The notes: generated by a model not told the origin, from the letters alone. A stretch of 64,000 nt of DNA from Parasedimentitalea psychrophila (GCF_030285785.1 NZ_CP127247.1:3123501-3187500); one strand, 5' to 3'; numbered from the stretch's first letter, positions 17,453 to 26,525 are shown. Numbers and translations are program-made.

Positions 17453-17473
17453 ATTGTTTGAACGTACCGAAAT
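17453..17473 (+). promoter_or_regulatory. Possible BetI operator
   Basis: ATTGTTTGAACGTACCGAAAT resembles the dyad ATTGATTGxxCGTTCAAT found at BetI sites in enterobacteria, as I recall it. It lies in the betI-betB interval. CGGTAC/GTACCG half-sites flank it at 17442 and 17464. Similarity is partial. Confidence 0.35.
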
Positions 17474-17609
17474 GAGTGATATGACGGTGCTCAACGCCAG
17501 AAAAGGGCGGATCGCCAGCCCTGCTGTCGGCAGCGATTGCGCCGGCTTTATGTTGCGACCCTTTAAACCGGCCACTGCCCTTGGCCATGTTATCCCGTCG
17601 GAGAAATAG
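17472..17609 (+). CDS. Possible 45-residue leader ORF before betB
   Basis: An ATG ORF of 45 residues (begins MSDMTVLNARKGR, ends GHVIPSEK) stops 3 nt before the betB ATG, and the GGAG ribosome site of betB lies inside its last codons. It lacks a clear ribosome site of its own and has no recognised domain. It could be a translated leader for betB or chance. Confidence 0.25.
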   Translation: MSDMTVLNARKGRIASPAVGSDCAGFMLRPFKPATALGHVIPSEK

Positions 17610-17612
17610 AAA

Positions 17613-19070
17613 ATGACTGTTACCGTTCAACCCAAGGCCAGCCATTTCATCAATGGCGCTTATGTCGAAGATACCGCCGGCACCGAAATCCCGGTGATTT
17701 ATGCGGCCACTGGCCAGCAAATTGCATCGGTTCATGCCGCCACCCCCGAGATTGTTGACATGGCGCTGGCCTCGGCCAAGGCCGGGCAAAAATCCTGGGC
17801 GGCGATGACTGGCACCGAACGGGGAAGGGTGCTGCGCCGGGCCGCCGATATCATGCGTGACCGCAACCATGATCTGTCGGTGCTGGAGACCTATGACACC
17901 GGTAAACCAATGTCGGAAACGCTCTATGTGGATGCAACGTCCGGTGCCGATGCGCTGGAATATTTTGGCGGCCTGGCCGGGTCGCTGACCGGCGAGCATA
18001 TCCCGATGGGACAGGACTGGGTCTATACCGTGCGCGAGCCACTTGGGCTCTGTGTTGGCATTGGCGCCTGGAACTATCCGACCCAGATCGCCTGCTGGAA
18101 GGCCGCACCGGCGCTGGCCTGCGGCAATGCAATGGTGTTCAAACCTTCTGAGACGACGCCGCTCTGTGCGCTGAAGGTCGCCGAGATCCTGTTTGAGGCC
18201 GGCCTGCCAGCGGGCGTGTTCAACGTTGTTCAGGGCATGGGCGAAGTTGGCGGTGCGCTGGTCACTGATCCGCGCGTTGACAAGGTCTCGCTGACCGGGT
18301 CGGCGCCAACCGGCAAAAAGGTCTATGCGGCTGCGGCTGCCGGCATGAAGCATGTCACCATGGAGCTGGGCGGCAAATCGCCGCTGATCATCTTTGACGA
18401 TGCGGATCTGGAGAACGCTGTCGGCGGCGCCATCCTGGCCAATTTCTATTCCTCGGGGCAGATCTGCTCCAATGGCACTCGGGTTTTTGTGCAAAAGGGC
18501 ATCAAGGAGGCGTTTCTGACCCGTCTGACTGAGCGGCTGGAGACGGCGGTGATTGGCGATCCGATGGATGAGGCCACTACCTTTGGCCCCATGGTCAGCG
18601 AAAATCAGCGCGACATCGCGTTGGGCTATATTGCCAAGGGTGAGGCCGAAGGGGCGCGTCTGGTTTACGGCGGCAAACAGCTGGACCGCGACGGCTGGTA
18701 TATCCAGCCCACGGTGTTTGCCGACGTCAATGATGGCATGGTAATCGCCCGCGAAGAGATCTTTGGCCCGGTGATGGCGGTGCTGGATTTTGACGATGAG
18801 GACGAGGTGATTGCCCGTGCCAATGACACCGAATTTGGTCTGGCGGCTGGGGTGTTCACCCGTGACCTAAGCCGTGGCCACCGGGTGATTGCTGCGATGG
18901 AGGCAGGCAGCTGCTTTATCAACTCGTACAATGACGCGCCGGTCGAGGCGCCCTTTGGCGGCGTCAAGGCCTCGGGTGTTGGGCGCGAGAATTCAAAAGA
19001 GGCGATCAAGCACTATAGCCAGGTGAAGTCGGTTTACGTGCGCATGGGCGACGTTGAGGCGCCGTTCTGA
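17613..19070 (+). CDS. betB: Betaine aldehyde dehydrogenase
   Basis: 485 residues, typical BetB length. It oxidises betaine aldehyde to glycine betaine with NAD(P)+. The ALDH motifs are intact: NYP-type nucleotide region [19 protein letters not shown] (about 151-169), the glycine loop [11 protein letters not shown] (226-236), catalytic Glu251 (MELGGKSP) and nucleophile Cys285 (SGQICSNGT). It is the first gene of betBA. GGAG lies 10 nt before the ATG. The 3' end is part of a long inverted repeat that also spans the gap to betA. Confidence 0.96.
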   Translation: MTVTVQPKASHFINGAYVEDTAGTEIPVIYAATGQQIASVHAATPEIVDMALASAKAGQKSWAAMTGTERGRVLRRAADIMRDRNHDLSVLETYDTGKPMSETLYVDATSGADALEYFGGLAGSLTGEHIPMGQDWVYTVREPLGLCVGIGAWNYPTQIACWKAAPALACGNAMVFKPSETTPLCALKVAEILFEAGLPAGVFNVVQGMGEVGGALVTDPRVDKVSLTGSAPTGKKVYAAAAAGMKHVTMELGGKSPLIIFDDADLENAVGGAILANFYSSGQICSNGTRVFVQKGIKEAFLTRLTERLETAVIGDPMDEATTFGPMVSENQRDIALGYIAKGEAEGARLVYGGKQLDRDGWYIQPTVFADVNDGMVIAREEIFGPVMAVLDFDDEDEVIARANDTEFGLAAGVFTRDLSRGHRVIAAMEAGSCFINSYNDAPVEAPFGGVKASGVGRENSKEAIKHYSQVKSVYVRMGDVEAPF

Positions 19071-19130
19071 CCGCCCCTTTGGGCCACGCCCACCCACCCG
19101 CCCCGTCGCCCAAAGGGGCGATCAGAACGG
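19062..19130. repeat. Family D inverted repeat with G4-type loop, copy 2 (betB-betA)
   Basis: Arms 19062-19084 and 19108-19130 match at 22 of 23 positions, starting CCGTTCTGA and ending TTTGGGC. The left arm includes the betB stop codon. The 23-nt loop is C-rich, and its complement reads GGGGCGGGTGGGTGGG, a four-tract G-quadruplex motif. In mRNA the arms would form a very stable hairpin 55 nt before the betA ATG. No T-run follows, so complete termination is not expected. Confidence 0.85.
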
Positions 19131-19185
19131 GAGGGGACGCTGTCCTCTCTCTTGGTTGACCAGTGAAAGATCGAGGCAAGTCGAG

Positions 19186-20841
19186 ATGAATGCAGATTAT
19201 GTAATCGTAGGGGCCGGCTCGGCCGGATGTGCACTGGCCTATCGCCTCAGTGAGGCGGGCCATCAGGTGCAGGTGATCGAGCACGGTGGCAGTGATGCCG
19301 GGCCGCTGATCCAGATGCCGGCCGCGCTGAGCTATCCGATGAACATGAGCCTCTATGACTGGGGCTATAAATCCCAGCCCGAGCCACATCTGGGGGGACG
19401 TGAGCTGGTCACCCCGCGCGGCAAGGTGATCGGCGGCTCGTCCTCGATCAACGGCATGGTCTATGTGCGCGGTCACGCTGGCGATTATGACCACTGGGCT
19501 GAAAGCGGCGCCCAGGGCTGGAGCTATGCCGATGTGCTGCCCTATTTCAAGCGGATGGAGACCTGGCACCACGGTGGTCAGGGCGGCGATGCCGACTGGC
19601 GCGGCACTGACGGCCCGCTGCATATCTCGCGCGGGCCGCGCAACAATCCGCTGCACAGCGCCTTTGTCGAGGCCGGCCGTCAGGCGGGCTATCCGGTCAC
19701 CGACGACTACAACGGCCACCAGCAAGAGGGCTTTGGCCCGATGGAGCAGACGGTCTACAAGGGCCGTCGCTGGTCGGCGGCCAATGCCTATCTGCGTCCC
19801 GCTTTGCAGCGGCCCAATTGTACGCTGACGCGGGCTTTTGTGCGCCGGGTGGTGATCGAGCAGGGCAGGGCTGTTGGGGTCGAGATTGAGCGCGGTGGCA
19901 AGATCGAGGTGATCCGGGCCAATCGCGAGGTCATTCTGTCGGCCAGTTCGCTGAACTCTCCCAAGCTGCTGATGCTGTCGGGCATTGGCCCGGCGCAGCA
20001 TCTGGCCGAGCATGGTATTGAGCTGGTGGCGGATCGCCCCGGTGTCGGGCAGAACCTGCAGGACCACCTGGAGCTCTATCTGCAGATGGCCTGTTCGCAG
20101 CCGATCACCCTGTTCAAACACTGGAACCTGTTCAGCAAGGCACTGATCGGGGCGCAATGGCTGTTCACCAAAACCGGCCTCGGTGCCTCGAACCAGTTTG
20201 AATCCGCCGCCTTCATCCGCTCGCGTCAGGGCATCGACTATCCTGATATCCAGTACCATTTCCTGCCAATGGCGGTGCGCTATGACGGTCAGGCCGCCGC
20301 CGAGGGCCACGGGTTCCAGGCCCATGTCGGCCCCATGCGCTCATCGTCCCGCGGTTCGGTGACACTGGCCAGCGGTGACCCCAAAGACGCCCCCAACATC
20401 CTGTTCAACTATATGTCCAGCGAGCAAGACTGGGTGGATTTCCGCAAATGCATCCGTCTCACCCGCGAGATCTTTGGCCAGGAGGCGTTCAAGCCTTATG
20501 TCAAACACGAGATCCAGCCGGGTATCCAACTGCAAAGCGACGATGAGTTGGACAGCTTTATCCGCGAGCACGTTGAGAGCGCCTTTCATCCCTGTGGCAC
20601 CTGCCGCATGGGGGCGGCGGATGATATGACTTCGGTTGTGGACCCCGAATGCCGGGTGATCGGCGTCGATGGGTTGCGGGTGGCCGACAGTTCCATCTTC
20701 CCGCGCATAACCAATGGCAACCTGAATGGGCCCTCGATCATGACCGGCGAAAAAGCCGCCGATCACATCCTGGATCGCCCGTTGTCGGCCTCCAACGCAG
20801 AGCCCTGGTACCACCCGGACTGGCAGCAGTCACAACGCTAG
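19186..20841 (+). CDS. betA: Choline dehydrogenase
   Basis: 551 residues, a GMC flavoprotein that oxidises choline to betaine aldehyde at the inner membrane. FAD motif [21 protein letters not shown] (residues 5-25), GMC signature [26 protein letters not shown], and active-site region [10 protein letters not shown] with the C-terminal [18 protein letters not shown] 19186 was chosen for the GAGG 10 nt upstream and because the FAD motif begins at once. Together with BetB it makes the osmoprotectant glycine betaine. Confidence 0.95.
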   Translation: MNADYVIVGAGSAGCALAYRLSEAGHQVQVIEHGGSDAGPLIQMPAALSYPMNMSLYDWGYKSQPEPHLGGRELVTPRGKVIGGSSSINGMVYVRGHAGDYDHWAESGAQGWSYADVLPYFKRMETWHHGGQGGDADWRGTDGPLHISRGPRNNPLHSAFVEAGRQAGYPVTDDYNGHQQEGFGPMEQTVYKGRRWSAANAYLRPALQRPNCTLTRAFVRRVVIEQGRAVGVEIERGGKIEVIRANREVILSASSLNSPKLLMLSGIGPAQHLAEHGIELVADRPGVGQNLQDHLELYLQMACSQPITLFKHWNLFSKALIGAQWLFTKTGLGASNQFESAAFIRSRQGIDYPDIQYHFLPMAVRYDGQAAAEGHGFQAHVGPMRSSSRGSVTLASGDPKDAPNILFNYMSSEQDWVDFRKCIRLTREIFGQEAFKPYVKHEIQPGIQLQSDDELDSFIREHVESAFHPCGTCRMGAADDMTSVVDPECRVIGVDGLRVADSSIFPRITNGNLNGPSIMTGEKAADHILDRPLSASNAEPWYHPDWQQSQR

Positions 20842-20850
20842 GCCTGCCAT

Positions 20851-20903
20851 CGAAAACCAGCAAAAATCCCCTGCATCCGCGCGGACTTTTTGTTTGGTTT
20901 TCG
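20851..20903 (+). terminator. Inverted repeat after betA, likely terminator
   Basis: CGAAAACC...CAAAAATCC pairs with GGACTTTTTG...GGTTTTCG around a GC-rich 13-nt loop, just after the betA stop. The right arm itself is T-rich, giving a plausible end for the betBA transcript. Confidence 0.6.
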
Positions 20904-20920
20904 ACCGCCGTCATTTTTGT

Positions 20921-20934
20921 TTGATCCCGGTCAA
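20921..20934 (+). promoter_or_regulatory. Fnr/Dnr-type box upstream of YdcH-like gene
   Basis: TTGATCCCGGTCAA matches the Fnr consensus TTGAT-N4-ATCAA in 9 of 10 defined positions. A possible -10 (TAGCCT, 20957-20962) would put the start site about 41 nt from the box centre, the spacing of class II activated Fnr promoters. Confidence 0.6.
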
Positions 20935-20993
20935 AGTGCGCAGCCCCTGGGTGAGCTAGCCTGAGATCAACCCTAAAACCAAGGAGCGAACAG

Positions 20994-21233
20994 ATGACAA
21001 ATACCCCCCATGAACTGGCCGAGGAATTTCCAGAAAAAGCGGCGGCGATCAGTGCGTTAAAGCAGTCGGATGCGCATTTTGCCAAGCTGGCGGATGAATA
21101 CCACACCGTCAACCGTGCGGTGCACCGGGCGGAAACCAATGTGGAACCGATCAGCGATCAGGCCGAGGCCGATCTGCGCAAGACGCGCGGCGCCCTGAAG
21201 GATGAGATCTGGGGCATTCTGTCCAAGGCCTGA
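20994..21233 (+). CDS. YdcH-family (DUF465) small protein
   Basis: 79 residues, mostly helical and highly charged: NTPHELAEEFPEKAAAISAL, SDAHFAKLADEYHTVNRAVHRAET and a C-terminal LRKTRGALKDEIWGIL. This is the DUF465/YdcH pattern, and function is unknown. AAGGAGCG lies about 6 nt before the ATG. It is monocistronic and preceded by an Fnr-type box, suggesting control by oxygen or nitric oxide. Confidence 0.85.
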   Translation: MTNTPHELAEEFPEKAAAISALKQSDAHFAKLADEYHTVNRAVHRAETNVEPISDQAEADLRKTRGALKDEIWGILSKA

Positions 21234-21253
21234 ACTCGCGGCTGCGACGGTAT

Positions 21254-21309
21254 CATTTTCTGCATAGAAAATGGCTCGGAAAATTCGAATTTTCCGGCGG
21301 CTGTCGCGG
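21254..21309 (-). repeat. Dispersed repeat family C, copy 2 (double palindrome)
   Basis: CATTTTCTGCATAGAAAATG (21254-21273) followed by CGGAAAATTCGAATTTTCCG (21277-21296), ending at GTCGCGG. It lies 3 nt beyond the pccR stop, in the same orientation and position as copy 1 after the SLC13 gene. The two copies match almost throughout. Confidence 0.75.
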
Positions 21310-21312
21310 CCC

Positions 21313-22701
21313 TCAACTCACCTCATATGGCAACACACCGCGCCTGTCGGTGTTGATGGTCAGCCGCCGCTCCAGTGGCGGCACCGAGCGCTGGTGACAT
21401 TGCTGGCGCTCGCAGATCCGGCAGGAGATGCCGATCGGCTCGTAGGCGCTGTCATTGTCGACGCCCATATTATCCGCATAGACGATCATATCGGCGTGGC
21501 GCACCTCGCAGCCCAGCGCGATGGCATAGCGCTGCACCGGTGAGCCAAACGAGCCGCCGGATTTCGACACATCCCGCGCCAGCGAGATATAACGCACCCC
21601 GTCCGGGGTCTCGGCCAGCTGGCGCAGAAACCGCCCCGGCGTCTCAAAGGCGCGATGCACATTCCACAACGGGCAGGCGCCGCCAAAACGGGCAAACTGC
21701 AACCGCGTGGCCGAGTGGCGCTTGGTGATGGTGCCCGCCTGATCGACCCGGACAAAGAAGAACGGAATGCCCTTGGCGCCGGGGCGTTGCAGGGTCGACA
21801 ACCGATGCGCCACCTGCTCGATTGAGGCGCCAAACTGGGTCGCCAGCAGTTCCAGATCATGGCGATACTCCTGCGCTGCGGCGAGAAACCGGCCATAGGG
21901 CATCAGTGCCGCCCCGGCAAAATAGTTGGCCAGACCAATCTTGGCAATTGCGCGGGCTTCGTCACTGTTGAAGCGGGCAGCATCCAGCGTTGCCTCCAGA
22001 AGCTCGTTCTGACGCAGCAGCGCCACCTGCAGCAACATCTGAAACACCTGCGTTTGCGGCGCCGCCCGGTTCGACAGATGCAGAATGCGGCGGCTGCTGT
22101 CAAAATGGCGCAGGTTGTCCATCTTGCTCACCAGCACCGAGATGCCAAGGGTTTTCAACAGCGCGATGGCGGCCTCTCTGGCGTCGCCATCGCTGGTGAA
22201 GTGCTCGGCTGCCCGGTCCACCGCGTCGATGTAATTGTCGCAGTAGTGAAAGAAATCGCGCACCTCTTCCCAGGGGCTGGGTTGAATACGCGAATCCTCG
22301 CGACCCAGGGCCTCGTCCAGCGAGGCCAGCCGCTCGTGGGTCTGTCGATAGGCGCGGTGCAGCTCCAGAAAGGCCCGGGCAAGGGCTGGCGCATTGGAGG
22401 CGGTCAGCCGCAGATCTGCCAGCGGCGGGGCGTCATCGCCAAACACCGGATCCGCCAGCGCCTCGCGCATGTCACTGACCAGCCGCTCGCTATCGCCCGA
22501 GCTGAGCTCGGTCACATCCAGACCAAACTCCTGCGCCAGCGCCAGAACCACGGTGGTGCTGACGGGGCGGTTGTTGTTCTCCATCTGGTTCAAATAGGGC
22601 AGCGACACCCCCAGCTTGGCGGCGAAATCCTTTTGCGTCAGGGTCAGGCGGGTCCGCATCTCGCGCAGTTTTGCACCGGCATAGAGTTTCTGAGGGGCCA
22701 T
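21313..22701 (-). CDS. pccR: ScfR-family regulator of propionyl-CoA assimilation (PccR/RamB-like)
   Basis: 462 residues from ATG 22701. An XRE-type HTH (about 8-62: LREMRTRLTLTQKDFAAKLG, SLPYLNQMENNNRPVS) is followed by the long C-terminal region of short-chain fatty acyl-CoA regulators, with cysteines near the C-terminus (CEVRHADM, CRICERQQCHQRS). PccR of Rhodobacter sphaeroides controls pccB, and here pccB lies 1.5 kb away. The start was chosen because TTTGCAAA boxes and a plausible promoter lie between 22713 and 22763, inside any longer reading. Autoregulation is likely. Confidence 0.88.
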   Translation of the reverse strand: MAPQKLYAGAKLREMRTRLTLTQKDFAAKLGVSLPYLNQMENNNRPVSTTVVLALAQEFGLDVTELSSGDSERLVSDMREALADPVFGDDAPPLADLRLTASNAPALARAFLELHRAYRQTHERLASLDEALGREDSRIQPSPWEEVRDFFHYCDNYIDAVDRAAEHFTSDGDAREAAIALLKTLGISVLVSKMDNLRHFDSSRRILHLSNRAAPQTQVFQMLLQVALLRQNELLEATLDAARFNSDEARAIAKIGLANYFAGAALMPYGRFLAAAQEYRHDLELLATQFGASIEQVAHRLSTLQRPGAKGIPFFFVRVDQAGTITKRHSATRLQFARFGGACPLWNVHRAFETPGRFLRQLAETPDGVRYISLARDVSKSGGSFGSPVQRYAIALGCEVRHADMIVYADNMGVDNDSAYEPIGISCRICERQQCHQRSVPPLERRLTINTDRRGVLPYEVS

Positions 22702-22712
22702 GATGTCACGCC

Positions 22713-22763
22713 TTTGCAAATCTGAACTCATTGAGTTGTAGAATTGCAAAGTCCTGGCCGCAA
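22713..22763 (-). promoter_or_regulatory. pccR promoter with two TTTGCAAA-type boxes
   Basis: On the minus strand, TTGCGG (22758-22763) and TACAAC (22735-22740) are spaced by 17 nt. One box (TTTGCAAT, 22743-22750) lies in the spacer. The second (TTTGCAAA, 22713-22720) lies downstream of the expected start site. The palindrome AACTCATTGAGTT (22725-22737) sits between them. Known PccR/RamB sites contain TTTGCAAA, so this looks like autorepression. Confidence 0.6.
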
Positions 22764-22794
22764 GGGCCAGGGCGTCGCAGGGCCCGGACTGGGG

Positions 22795-24009
22795 TTATAA
22801 TCCCAGCCGCCGTTGCCGCCGGATGACCATCAGGATCGAGAGCAGGCCCAAAACAGCTGTCGCCAACATGATCACCAAGAGCGGCACCGCAGTTGATCCC
22901 GGCCCCAGCAACCAGCCCGCCAGCGCGCTGAGCCCGGCCCCGAGCCCCAGCATCAGGGCGCCGCTCAATCCGGCGGCGGTGCCGGCCAGATGGGGGCGGA
23001 CCGACAGCGCACCGGCGGTGGAATTGGGAATGGCCATGCCATTGCCAAGACCAACAAAGGTCATGAAACCAAAGAAGCTATAGACCGTATCCAGCCCGGC
23101 CAGTGCCACGACAAGTGACAATGCGATGCCAAATCCATTGATCCAGCAGCCCCACAGGACCATCCGGTTGATGCCGATCCGGGTGGAATAGCGCCCGGAC
23201 AGGAAGTTGCCGGCGAAATACCCCACCGCCGGGGCCGAGAAGTAGACGCCCAATTGCGCGGTGGACAGGCTGTAGATCTCGGTGCCGACAAACGGGGCGC
23301 CGCCGAGATAGGCAAAAAATGCCCCCGAGGCGAGGCCAGAGGCCAGCGAATAACCCCAGAACCGCGGCGAGCTGAGCAGCTCCGGGTATTCCCGGAATTG
23401 CGCAATCAGGGTCTTGCCGCTTTTGTGGGCGGTCTCGCCGAAATCAAAATAGGTGACGGCCAGAATCAATGCGCCCAGCCCAAACAGCAGCCAGAAATTT
23501 GCAGTCCAGCCAAAGGCCTGATCCAGAGCACCGCCAATGGCCGGCCCGATCATCGGCACCACCGCCATGCCCATGGTGACATAGCCGATCATGCTGGCGG
23601 CCTTGTCCTGATCATACAGATCGCGCACCGCAGCGCGGCTTAGCACCATGGCGACTGCAACCGCCGCCTGCGCCATGCGAAACACCAGAAAGATCTCGGC
23701 GGTGGGCGACCAGATGCAGCCCAGTGTCGCCAGCAGGAACAGCACGATCCCGGTCAGAATCACCGGCCGCCGCCCCATCTTGTCCGAAATAGGTCCCACC
23801 AGAATTTGGATCACCGCATTCATCGCCAGATACAGCGCCACCGACAATTGCATCAGGCGATAGTCGGCGTCAAAGTATATCGCCATACCCGGCAGCGATG
23901 GCAGGAAGACGTTCATGCCTAGGGCCGATATCCCCGCCAGCAGGATCAGGGTGGAGATATGTGGCGGTGAGCTGCGGCTTAGATAGCGTTTGGGGGTGTT
24001 CTGCATCAT
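22795..24009 (-). CDS. MFS efflux transporter, Bcr/CflA family
   Basis: 404 residues from the ATG pair at 24009/24006, with twelve membrane helices. Features: FLPSLPGMAIYF after the first helix, GPISDKMGRRPVILTGIVLF (motif A) and RAAVRDLYDQDKAASMIGYVTM. This matches the Bcr/CflA drug-efflux group, and the substrate is unknown. It sits between pccR (same strand, 93 nt downstream) and the divergent pccB. It may therefore share the pccB control region, though a metabolic link is not obvious. Confidence 0.88.
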   Translation of the reverse strand: MMQNTPKRYLSRSSPPHISTLILLAGISALGMNVFLPSLPGMAIYFDADYRLMQLSVALYLAMNAVIQILVGPISDKMGRRPVILTGIVLFLLATLGCIWSPTAEIFLVFRMAQAAVAVAMVLSRAAVRDLYDQDKAASMIGYVTMGMAVVPMIGPAIGGALDQAFGWTANFWLLFGLGALILAVTYFDFGETAHKSGKTLIAQFREYPELLSSPRFWGYSLASGLASGAFFAYLGGAPFVGTEIYSLSTAQLGVYFSAPAVGYFAGNFLSGRYSTRIGINRMVLWGCWINGFGIALSLVVALAGLDTVYSFFGFMTFVGLGNGMAIPNSTAGALSVRPHLAGTAAGLSGALMLGLGAGLSALAGWLLGPGSTAVPLLVIMLATAVLGLLSILMVIRRQRRLGL

Positions 24010-24081
24010 TTCCGAATAGGCCAGCAGCGGCCACTTGTCCAATCAAACGACGCGTTACATCCTAAGTATACCCATTAGCAG

Positions 24082-24133
24082 ATTTGCAGTTTGCTAGGAT
24101 ACCCCTGTAGAGGCTTTGCAAATTTGCGATAAT
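24082..24133 (+). promoter_or_regulatory. pccB control region with TTTGCAAA-type boxes
   Basis: Two clusters of TTTGC repeats occur: ATTTGCAGTTTGC (24082-24094) and TTTGCAAATTTGCGA (24115-24129). The second abuts GATAAT (24128-24133), a candidate -10. The TTTGCAAA core is shared with the boxes before pccR, supporting direct PccR control. The divergent MFS gene could also be affected. Confidence 0.6.
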
Positions 24134-24194
24134 ATCCTTGGGTCTGGCTGAGGCGCAAGATAAGGTCGCGTCAAATCATTAGGGGACATGGGCC

Positions 24195-25727
24195 ATGAAA
24201 GACATTCTTTCCGAGCTGGAAAGCCGCCGTCAGGATGCGCGGCTGGGTGGCGGTCAGCGCCGCATCGACGCACAGCACGCGCGTGGCAAACTGACCGCCC
24301 GCGAACGTATCGAGCTGCTGCTGGACGAAGACAGCTTTGAAGAGTTCGACATGTTTGTCGCCCACCGCTGCACCGATTTCGGCATGCAGTCGCAGCGCCC
24401 GGCAGGCGATGGTGTGGTCACCGGATGGGGCACCATCAATGGCCGCATGGTCTATCTCTATTCCCAGGATTTCACCGTTTTTGGCGGCTCTCTGTCTGAA
24501 ACCCATGCCCAGAAAATCTGCAAGATCATGGACATGGCGATGCAGAACGGCGCCCCGGTGATCGGCCTCAATGATTCCGGCGGTGCGCGCATCCAGGAAG
24601 GCGTCGCCTCGCTGGCCGGCTATGCCGAGGTGTTCCAGCGCAATGTGCTGGCCTCGGGCGTGGTGCCGCAGATCTCCGTCATTATGGGCCCCTGCGCTGG
24701 CGGTGCGGTCTATTCCCCGGCGATGACCGACTTTATCTTCATGGTCAAAGACACCTCATATATGTTTGTCACCGGCCCTGACGTGGTGAAAACCGTGACC
24801 AATGAAACGGTCACTGCCGAGGAGCTGGGCGGTGCGTCCACTCATACCAAAAAATCATCGGTTGCCGACGGCGCCTTTGAAAACGACGTCGAGGCGCTGG
24901 CCGAGGTCCGCCGCCTGGTCGATTTCCTGCCGCTGAACAACCGTGAAAAACCACCCGTTCGGCCGTTCTTTGACGAACCGGGCCGGATTGAGGCCAGTCT
25001 GGACACCCTGATCCCGGACAATCCCAACACCCCCTACGACATGAAAGAGCTGATCCACAAACTGGCGGATGAGGGCGATTTCTATGAAATTCAGGAAGAA
25101 TTCGCCAAGAATATCCTGACCGGTTTCATCCGCCTTGAGGGCCAGACCGTGGGCGTTGTCGCCAACCAGCCGATGGTGCTGGCGGGCTGCCTCGACATTG
25201 ATAGCTCGCGCAAGGCCGCCCGCTTTGTGCGCTTCTGTGACTGCTTTGAAATCCCGATCTTGACGCTGGTTGATGTGCCCGGCTTCCTGCCCGGCACCAG
25301 CCAGGAATACGGCGGTGTCATCAAACACGGTGCCAAGCTGCTGTTTGCCTACGGCGAGGCGACAGTGCCCAAGGTCACAGTGATCACCCGCAAGGCCTAT
25401 GGCGGTGCCTACGATGTGATGTCCTCCAAACACCTGCGCGGCGATTTCAACTATGCTTGGCCCACCGCCGAGATCGCAGTGATGGGCGCCAAGGGCGCCA
25501 CCGAGATCATCCATCGCGCTGATCTGGGCGATGCCGACAAGATCGCTGAACATGTGGCCGACTATGAGGATCGCTTTGCCAATCCCTTTGTCGCCGCCGA
25601 GAGGGGCTTCATCGACGAGGTAATCCAGCCCCGGTCCACCCGCCGCCGGATCTCCCGCGCCTTTGCTTCGCTGCGCGGCAAGTCGCTAAAGAACCCGTGG
25701 AAAAAGCACGATAATATTCCGCTATGA
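24195..25727 (+). CDS. pccB: Propionyl-CoA carboxylase, beta (carboxyltransferase) subunit
   Basis: 510 residues. Carboxyltransferase that moves CO2 from biotin to propionyl-CoA, giving (S)-methylmalonyl-CoA. Both crotonase-fold halves are present: [19 protein letters not shown] (about 164-182), and in the C half [21 protein letters not shown] and [18 protein letters not shown]. The N-terminal [22 protein letters not shown] is typical of PccB. It works with PccA (27678). GGGGAC precedes the ATG, and TTTGCAAA boxes lie upstream. Confidence 0.97.
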   Translation: MKDILSELESRRQDARLGGGQRRIDAQHARGKLTARERIELLLDEDSFEEFDMFVAHRCTDFGMQSQRPAGDGVVTGWGTINGRMVYLYSQDFTVFGGSLSETHAQKICKIMDMAMQNGAPVIGLNDSGGARIQEGVASLAGYAEVFQRNVLASGVVPQISVIMGPCAGGAVYSPAMTDFIFMVKDTSYMFVTGPDVVKTVTNETVTAEELGGASTHTKKSSVADGAFENDVEALAEVRRLVDFLPLNNREKPPVRPFFDEPGRIEASLDTLIPDNPNTPYDMKELIHKLADEGDFYEIQEEFAKNILTGFIRLEGQTVGVVANQPMVLAGCLDIDSSRKAARFVRFCDCFEIPILTLVDVPGFLPGTSQEYGGVIKHGAKLLFAYGEATVPKVTVITRKAYGGAYDVMSSKHLRGDFNYAWPTAEIAVMGAKGATEIIHRADLGDADKIAEHVADYEDRFANPFVAAERGFIDEVIQPRSTRRRISRAFASLRGKSLKNPWKKHDNIPL

Positions 25728-25734
25728 ACGGGAT

Positions 25735-25766
25735 TTCTTTTTGCTGAAAATACTCCCGCCGGAGGC
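25735..25766 (+). repeat. Dispersed repeat family A, copy 2
   Basis: TTCTTTTTGCTGAAAATACT plus CCCGCCGGAGGC, 7 nt after the pccB stop. See copies at 1191, 48950 and 63056. The GC-rich palindrome comes after the T-rich part, so on this strand it is not a classical terminator. Read on the other strand the hairpin is followed by AGTATTTT. Confidence 0.75.
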
Positions 25767-25828
25767 ACAAAAATTAATTCGGCGGGTCTCACCCTCGAAA
25801 CATTTGACATGAGCCATAAACCTGCACC

Positions 25829-26311
25829 ATGATCCGCTTCAGCCAAGATAGAACAGCGCGCGCCACCAGTGGCGTAGCGCCAGCAGCCCCGGCCGGAGGA
25901 GCTCAAGTCATTGGGGGTCGGGGCTGTGGATATTTGTTGGCGGTGCTGCTTGGCGCGACGCCCGCCTTGGCCAGCGACCCTTTTCCGGTGCCGTCTGGAC
26001 AGAATGTCATCCTAAGTGAGGTGCTGCTGGATCAGGCCCCGGGCGAGCTCTGGGTGCGGTTCCGCTTTGTGGCGCCGGCGATTGCCCGCAACAGTGGCAG
26101 TGTTGACTATGATCAGGCCGCCCCGGATATGGATCACCTCTGTGATGCGCTGGCGCTGCCCTATCTGGAAACCCATGCCATCACCCCGGCGCGGGTGGTG
26201 ATCTCGCTGATGGATCGCCCCGTTGCCTTTGGTGCCCAAGATCCCACTGCCACCCAGTTTTTTGAAAGTTATCGCCCCACAGACGCCCGCTGCATCTGGG
26301 AGGAGTTCTGA
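25829..26311 (+). CDS. Conserved exported protein of unknown function
   Basis: 160 residues from ATG 25829. A hydrophobic stretch (about 34-48: GYLLAVLLGATPALAS) ending in an Ala-Leu-Ala-Ser cleavage site suggests export. The 33 residues before it are unusually long for a signal peptide, so the true start may be later, near the GGAGGAG at 25895. The mature part has PSGQNVILSEVLLDQAPG and a C-terminal CIWEEF. It resembles proteins seen next to pcc genes in other Rhodobacteraceae (DUF6497-like, from memory). Function unknown. Confidence 0.6.
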   Translation: MIRFSQDRTARATSGVAPAAPAGGAQVIGGRGCGYLLAVLLGATPALASDPFPVPSGQNVILSEVLLDQAPGELWVRFRFVAPAIARNSGSVDYDQAAPDMDHLCDALALPYLETHAITPARVVISLMDRPVAFGAQDPTATQFFESYRPTDARCIWEEF

Positions 26312-26326
26312 TGCGGCATCAATATC

Positions 26327-26464
26327 TTGCGCAACAAGCCTCATCTCGGCGGAATGTTGCGGCTTTACGGCCACAAGCCCCGGTACGGCGGCCTTTGGGA
26401 TGTAATCTGGCTGGAGTTCCGGTTACTATGCGCTTGGGTCGCAATTATGCGGCCTGTCATATGA
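26327..26464 (+). CDS. Small ORF in the pcc cluster, start uncertain
   Basis: Reading from a TTG gives 45 residues (RNKPHLGGML, then RLYGHKPRYGGLWDVIWLEF, ending WVAIMRPVI). The composition looks like real protein, unlike the arginine-rich reading from the ATG at 26312. That ATG overlaps the preceding stop (TGATG) in a different frame, so either the start is non-ATG or a single-base frameshift separates a coupled start from this frame. No domain recognised. Confidence 0.35.
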   Translation: MRNKPHLGGMLRLYGHKPRYGGLWDVIWLEFRLLCAWVAIMRPVI

Positions 26465-26525
26465 GGTCGGAACCGGCAGCGACTCAACGTCGTGCGGGTT
26501 TCAATTGTTCACACAGGAGACAGCA

